A stretch of DNA of 64,000 nt from Prostheceraeus crozeri (taxonomy: Eukaryota > Platyhelminthes > Polycladida > Euryleptidae), in NCBI GenBank assembly GCA_907163375.1, contig CAJQUW010006778.1, forward strand, positions 1 through 64,000. The letters are read 5' to 3'. The translations under genes were made by a program, and so were the position numbers. Below are positions 52,916 through 63,777 of the stretch, piece by piece (within the stretch, counting starts at the first letter, position 1; every line of letters begins with the position of its first letter). A model generated the notes under the pieces. The model was not told where the DNA came from. It did no database searches and worked only from the letters and a program-made list of their open reading frames with translations.

Positions 52916-53234
52916 AACTTGTATGAGATCTGTTTTACTGGATATGTACATGTGTTTGGTACACTCAGTTGAGTACACTGTGTTTCGGAACGTCTATGAT
53001 CGAACTTGTGTGGTTTGGTTCTGAGCACTTGGGTACGTACCGATAGACGTCCGTTGTTTGATTTTGAATGGGTTTGCTCAATTGCGACTATTGTGACTAT
53101 TATTTTAAATGTAGCACTATTTAGATGTGAAACTTTAATGTGCAGTTATGATTTAGTTGCTCCCCAACAAGAAAACCAATTCCAGAACTATGTTTAAAGT
53201 GAAAAAGACAAGAGATTTACAATGTAAGTTTAAT

Positions 53235-53525
53235 TTAAGCATGAAAAATAAATGATGGGTGTATATCACGTCCCTCAGGCGACTCCATGATCTTTAGGAA
53301 GTCATCACACCATTCATGAAATGTTTTATTGTTGCTAAAGTCATGATCGCACTCGTGTACCGGACACTTCACTGGTAGTCCATTCCGCCTTTGAAGTGCT
53401 GACACAGTCAAGGTCTTCCACAGGACCACTTTGCAGCCGCAAGACAGATGCATGGTCATGTCCAACTGACCTCCCATAATGACTTGGCTGTCATTTTGAA
53501 AATAAAATAGTGGTTTTGAGGACAT
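53235..53525 (-). CDS. Unknown 96-aa Cys-containing protein
   Basis: MSSKPLFYFQNDSQVIMGGQ start, then LSCGCKVVLWK and VKCPVHECDHDF, a set of Cys/His pairs that could bind zinc. No close family is recognised. It is divergent from the 153-aa gene, each having its own TATA in the 225-bp gap, as for typical Polinton accessory genes here. Confidence 0.5.
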   Translation of the reverse strand: MSSKPLFYFQNDSQVIMGGQLDMTMHLSCGCKVVLWKTLTVSALQRRNGLPVKCPVHECDHDFSNNKTFHEWCDDFLKIMESPEGRDIHPSFIFHA

Positions 53526-53581
53526 GCTTCTTGTTATGGAACGTTGAGGATAAGTACTTAACAGTTTGGAACAATGACATC

Positions 53582-53668
53582 CTTTATATAGTTATATATA
53601 TTCTTTAGGGAAGTTCGGTACCTCTCTGATTGGCTGTTAGGATTTCCTTTGTTTAAAAAGTATATAAG
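53582..53668. promoter_or_regulatory. Divergent promoter with two TATA boxes
   Basis: Minus-strand TATATAAAG at 53590-53582 (for 53525) and plus-strand TATATAAG at 53661-53668 (for 53750), with an ATTGG (CCAAT) box at about 53629. Confidence 0.6.
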
Positions 53669-53749
53669 TCCGAGGTTTGTACCAATTCTTATCAAAGGTT
53701 CTAATCCTCACGTTTACAAGTTACAATTATTTTAAATCTACAAGTCATA

Positions 53750-54211
53750 ATGGATCGCAAACAGAAAGCCGCAGTTGAGAACGGGACTGCTGATCGTACC
53801 ACTTCGCCAGTGGAACGTACCAATACACCTCCCCAATCTCCGATGGAGCGATCGACAACACCAAACGAGCCGGTGGTGTTCACCCAAGCCCCTGCATCGC
53901 CCGACTACTCGAGTGATGAAGATAGTGACGTATCAATCGAGACGATGCGTCACATGAATAAGAAGTCCATGCGAACGCCACTTTATGGACGGGTCACGGT
54001 CAAAGTCAAGAACGCCCCGAAAAAGTACCACACCAAACGGGTGTTCATGAGGATGGAGCCGAACGAGCGGAACCTCACAACCGCTCTCGAATTTTCGGTC
54101 ATCGACCTTGACACACCACGTCGCTGTCCCTGTGCGCCCAAGAAGACCAGGATCCATGTGCAAGTGGACTTGAAAAAACTTGTACCCTTTCCTTACCTTG
54201 ATGACATTTAG
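53750..54211 (+). CDS. Unknown 153-aa protein with disordered N-terminus
   Basis: MDRKQKAAVENG start. Residues 1-65 are Thr/Ser/Pro-rich (repeated SP/TP sites) then acidic (SSDEDSDVSIE). The second half is beta-like: GRVTVKVKNAPKKYHTKRVF, LEFSVIDLDTPRRCPC, TRIHVQVDLKKLV. It is reminiscent of small viral regulatory proteins with a phosphorylatable tail, but I assign no function. Confidence 0.5.
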   Translation: MDRKQKAAVENGTADRTTSPVERTNTPPQSPMERSTTPNEPVVFTQAPASPDYSSDEDSDVSIETMRHMNKKSMRTPLYGRVTVKVKNAPKKYHTKRVFMRMEPNERNLTTALEFSVIDLDTPRRCPCAPKKTRIHVQVDLKKLVPFPYLDDI

Positions 54212-54439
54212 TGTGTTTTTTCTTAATCTCTTTATTTAATATTCATTTGTATATATGAACAGACTTGTTTTATCATTTCACAAATCGGTCTTCAATTAAG
54301 GTCTGAATGGGAAAGGGGAATAACTATCTACAATTAATGATGTTCAATAACTGAATTGAAACAAAAAATCAAGTATGAAGACTTCAACTTGAAATAAATA
54401 GGAACATATAACTTTTAAAGAAACAGTTATGTTGTTAAT

Positions 54440-54770
54440 TTTAAAATGCTTGTAGCAGTCCAGGATGATATCATACATGTGTCATACACGACACCATAAG
54501 AATGAGAATGAAAAGACCTTTAGAATGATATAAGGTATGTACCTATTCGATGGGAAAATCCTAGTTGTATGCAACTGTATGCAAGCAGACAAATGTTAGA
54601 TTTTTAAATTCACTAAGTTTTTAGCCCATTCTTTAAAGACATGTAGCTCTCTAGTTATATGTCATACAATACACCATTAGAATCAGCATGAAAAGAGCAT
54701 TCGAATGATATATTGTATGTACCCATTTGATGAAAAAATCCTAGTTGTATGCATCTGTATGCAACTTGAA
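54440..54770 (+). repeat. Two imperfect direct repeats of about 105 bp
   Basis: About 54479-54585 and 54659-54765 share GTCATACA(C/A), GAATGATAT and AATCCTAGTTGTATGCA blocks. No coding sequence. Confidence 0.65.
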
Positions 54771-54894
54771 AAATTCCAAGTTTTTTTACAAAAATGACTA
54801 AGTTTACAAATTTTCAAAGTTAAAGTTTTACAACCAAAAATGACCATAATATACAAACCTCTACACTTGACCTTGACCTTAGACCTGACCTTGA

Positions 54895-55076
54895 CCTTCA
54901 TACACTTCATACACTTCATACACTTCATACACTTCATACACTTCATACACTTCATACACTTCATACACTTCATACACTTCATACACTTCATACACTTCAT
55001 ACACTTCATACACTTCATACACTTCATACACTTCATACACTTCATACACTTCATACACTTCATACACTTCATACAC
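54895..55076 (+). repeat. 9-bp tandem repeat, about 20 copies
   Basis: CACTTCATA repeated almost without error. Long ORFs on both strands here are artefacts of a 9-bp period that carries no stop. Confidence 0.95.
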
Positions 55077-55136
55077 GGCGGGGGGGGCCTCAAAATTTCT
55101 CGGGCGCTTCGCGCCCTCGAAATTTTTCGGATTCTA

Positions 55137-55187
55137 GGGTAAATAAATTTTCGAGTGCGCTTCGCGCACTCGAAAATTTATTTACCC
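55137..55187. repeat. Perfect 24-bp stem palindrome
   Basis: A 24-bp arm (55137-55160), 3-nt TTC loop, and exact complementary arm (55164-55187). A shorter, imperfect relative built around GGGCGCTTCGCGCCC is at 55091-55121. Confidence 0.95.
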
Positions 55188-55222
55188 ATGGGTTCCGGGT
55201 GCCATAGATACTCTTCTTGCTT

Positions 55223-55255
55223 CCCTAACCTTAACCCTAACCCTAACCCTAACCT
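55223..55255. repeat. Short interstitial telomere-type repeat
   Basis: (CCCTAA)n, about five units with one variant, the TTAGGG type used by most metazoans outside arthropods and nematodes. Confidence 0.9.
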
Positions 55256-55265
55256 AGTATTTTAA

Positions 55266-55365
55266 TTTGATTATTTGAATTTTGGCGCGAAATTCAAATT
55301 TTCGGAAAAGTCTTTAAATTTGATTATTCGAATTTTGGCGCGAAATTTGAATTTTCGAAATTTAG
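55266..55365 (+). promoter_or_regulatory. Duplicated block with two E2F-consensus sites
   Basis: TTTGGCGCGAAA at 55281-55292 and 55334-55345, inside a roughly 52-bp unit present twice, about 400 bp upstream of the TATA of the six-exon gene. Confidence 0.5.
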
Positions 55366-55500
55366 CGCTTAATTCAAATTTTAATGTTCTATTCAAACCA
55401 CACGTTTTTATATCTTCAAATATGAATCATTATATGACTATTAATAATAACATGTATATCAAATAATACATCAGTCCATCAGTTCATATTACTTTGAATT

Positions 55501-55598
55501 CACTCTACTGTTTACATGTAGAAATCTTTCAACACATATGATGGCACTTCACTCTACTGTTTACATGTAGAAATCTTTCAACACATATGATGGCACTT
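55501..55598 (+). repeat. Exact tandem duplication of 49 bp
   Basis: 55501-55549 and 55550-55598 are identical. Confidence 0.95.
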
Positions 55599-55682
55599 CC
55601 ATTTCTAAGGTTAAAAATAAACCAGCTGTTCCAATTCTTGTTTGAGTTATCAATTTTGTTTAACCGTACCGATTCCAGGATG

Positions 55683-55837
55683 TGATGTCATAAGGTCTTT
55701 GTTCATAGTTGCTTTGTCAATTTCATATATAAAGAAGTTGCACACAACGAATTTTCACTCATTTTCAAATTATTTAGTGTCCATAACAGACGTCGTTCTT
55801 CGTTCCTCCGTTCTCCGGTTCTTATTACAATTCTAAA
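55683..55837 (+). promoter_or_regulatory. CRE-like site, TATA box and leader exon of the six-exon gene
   Basis: TGATGTCA (55683-55690), TATATAAAG (55726-55734), then a donor TAAA|GTGAGT at 55838. The acceptor CTCTACAG at 56579 leaves AA before the ATG, so a roughly 740-bp 5'-UTR intron (55838-56579) is inferred. Its internal ORFs are ignored. Confidence 0.5.
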
Positions 55838-56581
55838 GTGAGTTTCATTGTCATGTTCTGCTACTTTATAGGATATTCGGGAGTAGGAACATTATTAAGT
55901 TTTTATAACCAAATAGCTTTAAATATAGAAGCTTGGGTTTTTAGGATAGGAACACTTTATGTTATATTATTAATCATGTTTTTTTATTTTCTTCCTATAT
56001 TAATTCATCCAGAAGAGACATGACTGTATAAGTCTGAGTAAAAGTGCAATTGACATCCGTATTTTTACACATTCTTTCTAAATAAAAAAGATGTTTAAAT
56101 AAAAATTCAATGTCATCTGATAGTTGATGTATGAATTCAAATTTGTTTAATCAAACGAATTGATTAACGGTTGAAATTTTCGAAAATTTTACTTTCGTTC
56201 TATTATGTTTATTTCAATTTAAAAGAAATATAAATCAGCTGCTTCCATAAAGTTTAAACTTGTTTAATTAAACTAATTTTTTAATGGTTGAAATTTTCGA
56301 AATCTCATTTTCATTCTATTATTATTTCGTAATTAAATAATGATATAGTTGTTTACAGATGATACAGCTGTTTCCAAATTTTATGTCTTTTTATAAACAA
56401 ACCCTTTGAAATGAAATTAAACTTTCGAATCTCAGTTTCTATTTCATCCATAAATTTATTTCTTCTTAAGATTTGTCTAATATTAATCTAGTACTTAATA
56501 AAGCTTTGAAGGTGGTACATAAATGATTTCTTATTTAATAAGGGATTAAATTATAATAAAAGTTTTTTATCCTCTACAGAA

Positions 56582-58559
56582 ATGGTTCGACATGAGAGTA
56601 TCGCACGACAACGTCTCGTCTTCCATTTTTGTGAGACATGTCAACTGCCCGTTCGACATGCCAACAAAAGCGGGCACAAGGAGTGCACCTTCCGAGAAGA
56701 CTGCTCCTACATCTACTGCCTTTCCTGTAGGACGTATGAAAGGAGTGATATGAAGGCCAACACCGATTCGGCGAAGGCCTTCATTGTTCGTCATACCCCC
56801 TGTGCTCTTGAGAATGGACGGAAAGGGATCAATTTGACTTCTAGTAATGAAAAAAAGAAGTTGCAACGCCTCTTTTCGAAGGACAGGCCGGTGGAAGGTG
56901 TTTTATCCCAGGTGGACGAACCTCAACAGCCTCCCAAGAAAGCCCCTAAGTCTCGCGCTCCCAAGAAGGCCCCTAAGTACCGAGAATTTGTCGACGAGAC
57001 TTTCAGCGATTTTGAGGTAAGTAATGTCAATCCTAGTTTCAACGAATAACTGATCCACTGGGGATAGATAAAATGCTACTTCATTAAGTCAATATAAGCA
57101 TATGTCGTTTACACATTTCAGGATTTGGTGATGCCCCCACCGAAGAAGACAAAGGTGTTGGTGCAGAAAAAACTCATCGTTAAAGATGTGAGAATCTATT
57201 TACTTGGGTTATCATTCATATGCATAATTAAATCAATGTTGTCAAAACATTTCAGACTGAACCACCTCAAGCGATGACAGTCGGGTTTGAAGATGGAAAC
57301 GTGGTGGAAAACTTGCGAAAGGTAACAAATTAATTTGCTTAATAGTTTCTAAGGAGAAATCAAATATGAATCTCTTTTTTAGCTGTTTCCAAGTGTTCAA
57401 TCAATCCCCGCATGCCCGAAGCTGCCTCGAGGGAATTCCCCAGGAGACAAAAAACTCGCTTCTAGCCCCGTAAGTGTGATTGCTGTGGTCTACGCTCAGA
57501 TAACAAACAACAACAACACCTTGAAAACCTGTCTATGTCTATCTCTTTAAATAAACATATTGTCACATTTTTCCGCTGCAGGCTGTGCGATCTCTATCCC
57601 TTAAAAAGCATAGGAGATTTTTAAGCACGCCAGCGACAACCACTTCCATTGAGGACAATGAGGAGAGGCCCTACTCCATACGCGAATCATCCTCATCCGA
57701 GGATTCTGCAACATCATCCTCATCCGACGATTCTCCAACATCGTCATCCGATGATGACGATGAATCTGTTACTAATGTAAGTATGAAGCTTGGTTAACTG
57801 CTTCAGTGTAGAATTTTCTATTAAAACATTTTGAAACTTACTTTGACAAACTTACTTACTTTGAAACTTATTTTGACAATTATCCTAATAAACAATTGTT
57901 TCCTTTGCTTACAGGAGTCCGTCATGTGTGCCTCACAGGAAGAGGTGTCCTTCAGCCACATCCGGGCATCCCCCAGCTGGAGCGTCCGCCTGCCGCTGTC
58001 CCCGATGATGACGCTTGCTCCTCCATCCCCTGTGCGTCCTCTATCGCCCGCAGTTCCTTCTTGTCCGGCACCTCCGATCCCACCCCCTCCAACGCCCGCA
58101 GCTCCTTCCTCTCCGTCACCTCCGATCCCAGCCGTAGCTCCTTCCTCCGCGACACCTCCTATCCCCGCCGCAGCTCCTGCTACAGTTCCCAAGGCCCCTC
58201 TCCGTGTGCGAGAGTATGATGTCGACCTCGATGCAACGACGGATGAAGACATGTACTCAAAACTACGCCGTTGTCAAGAGCGTCTAAGGGAGTCAGAGGC
58301 CCGTGAGGCTCAACTAATAGAGGACAACAGAGGTTTGGTTGAGTCCTTAAAAAATATAACTCAATCAAACCTCCTGTTGGCCTCGCAAGTGACCAACATT
58401 CAGAGGCACGACAAAGAAACATTGGTGCACATCGAGTGCAGAGACAATGCCATTAGAAAGGTGCGTCTAACGAGGATGGACGACTTGGGTGGCTGCAGTG
58501 AAAGCTGCAGCCACTTGAAGTTGTACCACAATGGTATTGTGAAATGTGTTAAACTTTGA
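56582..58559 (+). CDS. Six-exon coiled-coil/zinc protein, 497 aa, unknown
   Basis: Coding exons 56582-57016, 57122-57187, 57256-57321, 57383-57469, 57582-57776 and 57915-58559. Every internal intron is phase 0 with GT-AG ends, and the joined frame is open throughout, which strongly supports the model. The N-terminus has a Cys/His cluster (FCETC...H...H..C; YCLSC). Then comes a Lys/Pro-rich part with a KKAPKSRAPKKAPK repeat, a Ser/Asp-rich acidic stretch (SSSEDSATSSSSDD) in exon 5, a Pro-rich stretch, a coiled coil (KLRRCQERLRESEAREAQLI) and a Cys-containing C-terminus (GGCSESCSH). It occupies the same place before PolB as the coiled-coil gene at 23200. No family recognised. Confidence 0.8.
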
Positions 58560-58632
58560 CTTTTTTTCTTTGAAAATTAATTACTGAAAATTTTATGTGT
58601 TTTCTCTTTACAACAGATCGGAACATACGGTA

Positions 58633-58679
58633 TTGGCTGGTGATGACGCTGACGTCATTAGATGGTAGATGTATATAAG
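58633..58679 (+). promoter_or_regulatory. PolB promoter: ATTGG box, full CRE, TATA box
   Basis: ATTGG near 58633, TGACGTCA at 58650-58657 and TATATAAG at 58672-58679, 32 bp before the PolB ATG. Confidence 0.65.
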
Positions 58680-58710
58680 GGCTTGCTAATTTCAATCCTC
58701 ATCAATAATC

Positions 58711-61700
58711 ATGGTTGTCTGTACCAAGTGTGGAAAAGTGTTCACTCTCATAGGCAATTTGCAACGACATGAAAAATTTTGTAAGTTAGGAAAAACATAT
58801 CAATGTAGCAAGTGTCCATATAAGACGAATAGGATGGATAATCTTAAGAGGCATAAACTTGTATGCAATAATAAACCGAATGATAGCATAACAGAGTCAA
58901 ATTCAAATAATCAAAATAGATCTACTTCTAAGCCAACAACCAGCGCTTCAACTAACATACAAAACTTTATGCAATACTGCTCTCGGTGTGGCAAAACGTA
59001 TAACTCTATAAGTAGAATTCGACAGCATATGAATGTACATAACACAAATAGTGAGATGAATATGCATAATAACTATGGAACTGTTAGTCTCAGTGAAAGC
59101 GCACTCAATGGCCATGCACGTGTGTATGATATCACGCCCACAACACCTACTGTGGACATAACATCATTCATAGAAAGCATGCGTTCCATGTTAGGGAATT
59201 TAGTGTCTGACTTACTAAGGAGCTATCAATTGCGCGGTCGTCTGATTGCACAAATTCGTTATGTCCGTTCTAATCCTCAAGAAGAAGAAACTTTTCTCGC
59301 ACACTTTACCTCATCATCCTCAAACTATATTTATGACTGTGATGCTTGGTTTCAGGATCATCTAAATAGTCTAATAAATCATATTGAAGCCTTCACAAAA
59401 AAGGGTAGCAATTGGATTATAGATGATGTACAAAATATAGAGTTCAATGTAATAACAAGTCCAATACTGTCAGGTGGACAATCATTTCCTCTACAAAAGA
59501 AGTTAAAAAACTCTAAAGCTGTCATTAATGTTAATTCAAATGCAAATGATTGCTTCCTATATGCAGTTTTATCAATATTGCATTATAATGAAGTACCTTA
59601 TTCAAGGAATGAAGTAAAATCATATAGTGAGTCAACATCTGAGCTAAATATGGAAGGCATTTCCACACCAGTATCAATTAAAGATATTCCAAAATTTGAG
59701 AAAAATAATGATATTAAAATTAACATTCACTTTTATGAAAATGGACTCAAAGGTGTTCGTTATAATAGTAACTTTACTGGTAGGCAAACGGTTAATATTT
59801 TGCTAATTCTAAACAATGGAGCAGCACACTATTGTGGAATTCCAAAGCTGTCAAGATTGTATAGGAGAACTTTAAAAAGACATAAATACTTCTGCGAAAG
59901 ATGCACTCAGTCATTCACATATAAAACAACACTAGAACGACACTTCCAGTTTTGTATTCGAGGAAAAGCACAAATAGAAAAAATGCCATCGGATCTAAAA
60001 GTACTAACAAGTAGCATGGAATATCAACTAAGTCCTCCTTTAGTAATTTATGCAGATATAGAGTGCTACATTGATAAAAAAATACATAAACCTGCGGCTA
60101 TTGGAGCTTATCATGTCTGGCATAATGCCCTTCAATCAAAATTTGAAAACAAGTATTACCTCTTTGAGGGAGAAAATTGCATTATTAGTTTCTTGCACCA
60201 CTTAGAAACTGTAGCCCAAGACTTATATGACAACCAATGTGCAACAACTAGGCAGCCAATGTCACTGTCAGCGGATGAAAAAGCACGCCACGAGAATGCA
60301 GAATGTTGCAACAAATGTAAATCAAAATTCAGCGATGAAGTGATAAAAGTTCGTGATCATGATCATATCACCGGACGATATAGGCAAACATTATGTAGGA
60401 AATGCAATCTCCGGTTAAGACTTAACAGACGGGAGCTGCCCATATTTTTCCACAATTTTAAAAATTATGATAGCCACATCGTTTGCTATAAAGCGATTGG
60501 AAGAATGAAGTCTTGGAAATTAGATGTTGTAGCAGCAACTGCTGAAAAATATATAACTTTATCCGCCAGTGTCCCTGTAAATGAATACAAAGGGAAGACA
60601 GTATACTTTAAACTAAAATTCTTAGACTCATATCAATTTCTAAGTGCATCCTTGAGTGAATTAGCCAAGGGCTTGCAAGCGTATGAGCATGTAGAGACAT
60701 TGAGGGTAGAATTTCCACAATTAAGTGATAATGTTTTATATCAGAAGGGAGTGTTTCCATATTCATACTTCAAAAACTTAAACACGTTGACGGAAGACTG
60801 TCTACCACCACAATTTGAATTCTATAATGATCTTACTCGTGAGCACTGTTCCAATAGTGAATATGAACACGCTAACAAGGCGTGGATTGAATTTGATTGT
60901 AGCACATTTGGTGATTACATGCTGGCATATCTGAAGTTAGATGTTTTATTGTTGGCAGACATATTTGAAGTGTTTAGAGCATTGAGTCAACGTGAGGATG
61001 AAGTCGACCCTGTACATTTTGTCAGTCTCCCACATCTTAGCTTTACCTCAGCACTAAATTTCTCTTCCAATGATCCCCCACACTACATACAAGATGAAAA
61101 TATGTACAATCTATTTGAACGAGGAATTAGAGGGGGTATGACTTTCACCAACATCCACCGAGCGCGTGCACGCATTGAAGAATTAGGAAATAATACACAT
61201 GAAAGTCGACATTTGACCTACTTAGATGTTAATAACCTTTATGGTTCTTCACTCAGTAGAAATCTACCCCACTCAAATTTCAAATGGTTGAATGAAAGTG
61301 AATTAGATAATTTTTTAAATGAAGAAAATGTTCAAAATATAGATGATGATGGTGAAATCGGCTACATTTTTGATTTAGATTTAGAGTATCCTGCAGCCAT
61401 TCATGATGACACTGCCGATTTCCCATTAGCTCCAGAAATGCAGATGATTGAAAAGAGAATGTTTTCACACTATATGAAAAATCTATATGAAAAAAAAAGA
61501 CCAAATACACATTTTTCTTCTATCAAGAAACTTCTGCTCCATCAATTTGATAGGGAAAATTATGTAGTCCACTATTCAATTTTAAAATTTTACTTGACCA
61601 TGGCCATGAGAATCAAGAAGATTCATAGTGGCATAAAATTCACACAAAAGCCTTGGTTAAAAACATACACTGATATGAACTCTCAAAAGAGGGCTCAATC

Positions 61701-62567
61701 AAACACTGACTTCGAAAAGTCATTCTACAAATTGAAAAATAATTCTTTATATGGTAAAACAATCGAAAATGTAAGGAGAAGGAAAAAATTTAAACTAGTC
61801 AACAATGAGAAACAACTACTGAAATTGTCAAATCATCCTCTCTATGTTCAACACAAAATATTTGATGAAGATCTGGTTGGTATGGAAATGTACAAACCTT
61901 CAATAGTTTTAAATAAATTAATATATGTTGGTCAAGCAGTACTTGACTATAGTAAGTTGGAAATGTATCAATTATATTACAATTATCTAAAAGGGTGTCC
62001 ACTGATAAATAGAACGCGGCTTTGTGGAGGTGATACCGACAGTTTCTTCCTATGTTTATACACATCACCATCCGTCCGTCTGGAAGATATACTTCTATAC
62101 TTCGGCGAAAAGTTTGACTCTTCAAACTATGACAGTCATCACCGACTATACTCAACTACAAACAAAGCTAGATTAGGTTGTTTTAAGGATGAGTGTGCTG
62201 GAAAGTTGCTTGAGGAAATGATCCTACTAAAACCGAAAATGTATTCCATGAAATATCTAGACTCTACGAATCATAGCATCAAACGTGCAAAAGGAATTCA
62301 GAGAGCAGCAGTTAAAAATTGAAACATGATGACTATAGGAGTGTCTATTATAGTGAGAATGATACAACTGAAGATATGACAATTATAAATTCAAAAAATC
62401 ACATAGTTAGCACAAAATCATTTAGGAAGCGAGGTCTTTCACTTTGGGAGGATAAGCGCTGTTGGCTGGATAAAAATTTATCATTACCATATGGACACTA
62501 CAGCCTAGGTCTTCCCCCACCGTCGAAGAGAAGGAGATGCCTTCCTGTCACAGGTGATGTAGAATAA
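58711..62567 (+). CDS. Polinton DNA polymerase B (third element), late frame change
   Basis: Intronless here. Three N-terminal C2H2-like fingers (CTKCGKVF, CSKCPYKT, CSRCGKTY). Then the Polinton N-module; Cys/His pair CFLYAVLSILH and AHYCGIPKLSRL; a finger CERCTQSF; Exo I YADIEC; HNH-like KVRDHDHITGRYR...CRKCN; Exo II NFKNYDSH; Exo III YLKLDVLLLAD; Pol A NNLYGSS; Pol B KNNSLYGKT; Pol C GGDTDSFF. The 1203-codon frame ends at 62322, and the expected C-terminal roughly 80 residues (SFRKRGLSLWEDKRCW) continue in another frame to 62567. So one single-base-type frame change removes the C-terminus as assembled. About as diverged from the 25840 PolB as two distinct Polinton families. Confidence 0.93.
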
Positions 62568-62619
62568 GTCTAAATGAAAACAATATAATATTCCACTTGT
62601 AATAGATCTTGCGATTGCT

Positions 62620-62800
62620 GAATCTTCCGACATGTAGCAACACTTACTAATACATAAGTAGTCTTCCTAAAATTGAAATTTCTACATCTTTCCGATATGT
62701 AGAAATGATTACTAATAAATAGGTAGTCCTAATGTGAATGAATATGTGAAGAATTTGTACTCAACATCATTCCGATATGTTGAGCTAATAAAATAACAAA
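62620..62800 (+). repeat. Imperfect direct repeats between PolB and the PC4-like gene
   Basis: Three relatives of TTCCGA(C/T)ATGTAG...TTACTAATA..TA.GTAGTC. The penton-like gene that occupies this spot in the 22.5-kb element is absent. Confidence 0.55.
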
Positions 62801-62846
62801 CTTTAGGCAAACATTAAACCTAAATTTGAAACATAGCTTTCGGAAC

Positions 62847-63407
62847 ATGCCTCATTACATTAGAACATGGAAACTTAGTGACGTTCAAAACGTTCACATA
62901 ACAAATTCTAAAAGAATAGCATTTCGTCATTCAATAGCAAATAGTGATCGAAACCATCGTGGCGTTTGCATTAGTATTGACTCATTGCCTTCACTGAAAG
63001 ACTTTGCGGATCTCATTGACAACCATAAGACTCGGATCAAGATTCCTCTCGATGACAAGGTATGGAAAAAGTGTGATTCATCAGTCAAACTATACGTCTG
63101 TTCACCAAAACGTGAAGATGTTGAATATCGATTTTTTCAATTCAGTGACGTCACATGGGAAACCTTTACAAGGGAGATACTACCACAGATAACGTCATTC
63201 ATTAAAGATGGAGGACATCAAACGGTTGGAAGTTGTAAATCGGATGTTAACTACAAAAGCAAAGTCAAAACTCAATCTACAAGAGATCGAGAGGAATTTA
63301 CCCAACCGAAAACAATGGTTACTGATAAAACGCAAATTGAAGCCGACAACGAGCTTACATCTTGGAAGACCCTCAATGTTAACATGGAGGATTCAGAGGA
63401 AGGATAG
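62847..63407 (+). CDS. PC4-like protein, 186 aa, overlapping the TBP-like gene
   Basis: Starts MPHYIRTWKLSDVQNVHITN. It resembles the two PC4-like proteins at 33117-34146: short strands, then RGVCISIDSLPSLKDFADL (equivalent of RGITLTWRQFVNLNDI), a second strand region (VKLYVCSP) and WETFTREILPQITSFI. The last 67 codons lie over the next gene in the -1-relative frame. Confidence 0.55.
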   Translation: MPHYIRTWKLSDVQNVHITNSKRIAFRHSIANSDRNHRGVCISIDSLPSLKDFADLIDNHKTRIKIPLDDKVWKKCDSSVKLYVCSPKREDVEYRFFQFSDVTWETFTREILPQITSFIKDGGHQTVGSCKSDVNYKSKVKTQSTRDREEFTQPKTMVTDKTQIEADNELTSWKTLNVNMEDSEEG

Positions 63408-63777
63408 ATCTCTCACTATCCTATTCTTTCCAAATGGAACAATCCAATGTATTGGAAGGGTCATGGAGGGTGATCTCTCATATCTACACTTAACTTTGGA
63501 ACATTTACTTGGTGATTCATTATCTGATTGGAAAGTGAAGACAATGACCGTGTTATGTGAATTACACTATCACTATGATTTCCGTAAAGTTACATCATCA
63601 CATAATCTAACTTATGAAGTGGAGCTATTTCCAGCAGCTCAATTGACTAACTGGCATCCATATCATGTTCATGTGTTCCATAATGGAAAGATTGTGATAA
63701 CCGGCATTAAAGACATAAGTGATGTGCCTCCCATCATATGTGATTTGAAAAAATGTTTCATGAAAACCAAATTGTAG
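63208..63777 (+). CDS. TATA-binding-protein homologue (third element), 189 aa
   Basis: Lobe 2 has YEVELFPAAQLTNWHPYHVH followed by VFHNGKIVITGIKD. Lobe 1 has KAKSKLNLQEIERNL...GRPSMLTWRI...LTILFFPNGTIQCIG. As in the 33818 protein, three of the four TBP intercalating Phe positions are aromatic Phe and the first is Pro (GRPS). A shared substitution in two diverged elements suggests a conserved altered lobe-1 surface. Its ATG overlaps the PC4-like gene at the same aligned codon as in the 22.5-kb element. Confidence 0.8.
   Translation: MEDIKRLEVVNRMLTTKAKSKLNLQEIERNLPNRKQWLLIKRKLKPTTSLHLGRPSMLTWRIQRKDRSLTILFFPNGTIQCIGRVMEGDLSYLHLTLEHLLGDSLSDWKVKTMTVLCELHYHYDFRKVTSSHNLTYEVELFPAAQLTNWHPYHVHVFHNGKIVITGIKDISDVPPIICDLKKCFMKTKL

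Noticed and set aside
54840..55142. Long ORFs on both strands encoding IHF or YEV/MKC repeats
   Set aside because: They are produced by a 9-bp tandem repeat without stops; no start context or domain.
55838..56023. 61-codon hydrophobic ORF
   Set aside because: Begins exactly at a GTGAGT donor and lies in the inferred 5'-UTR intron.
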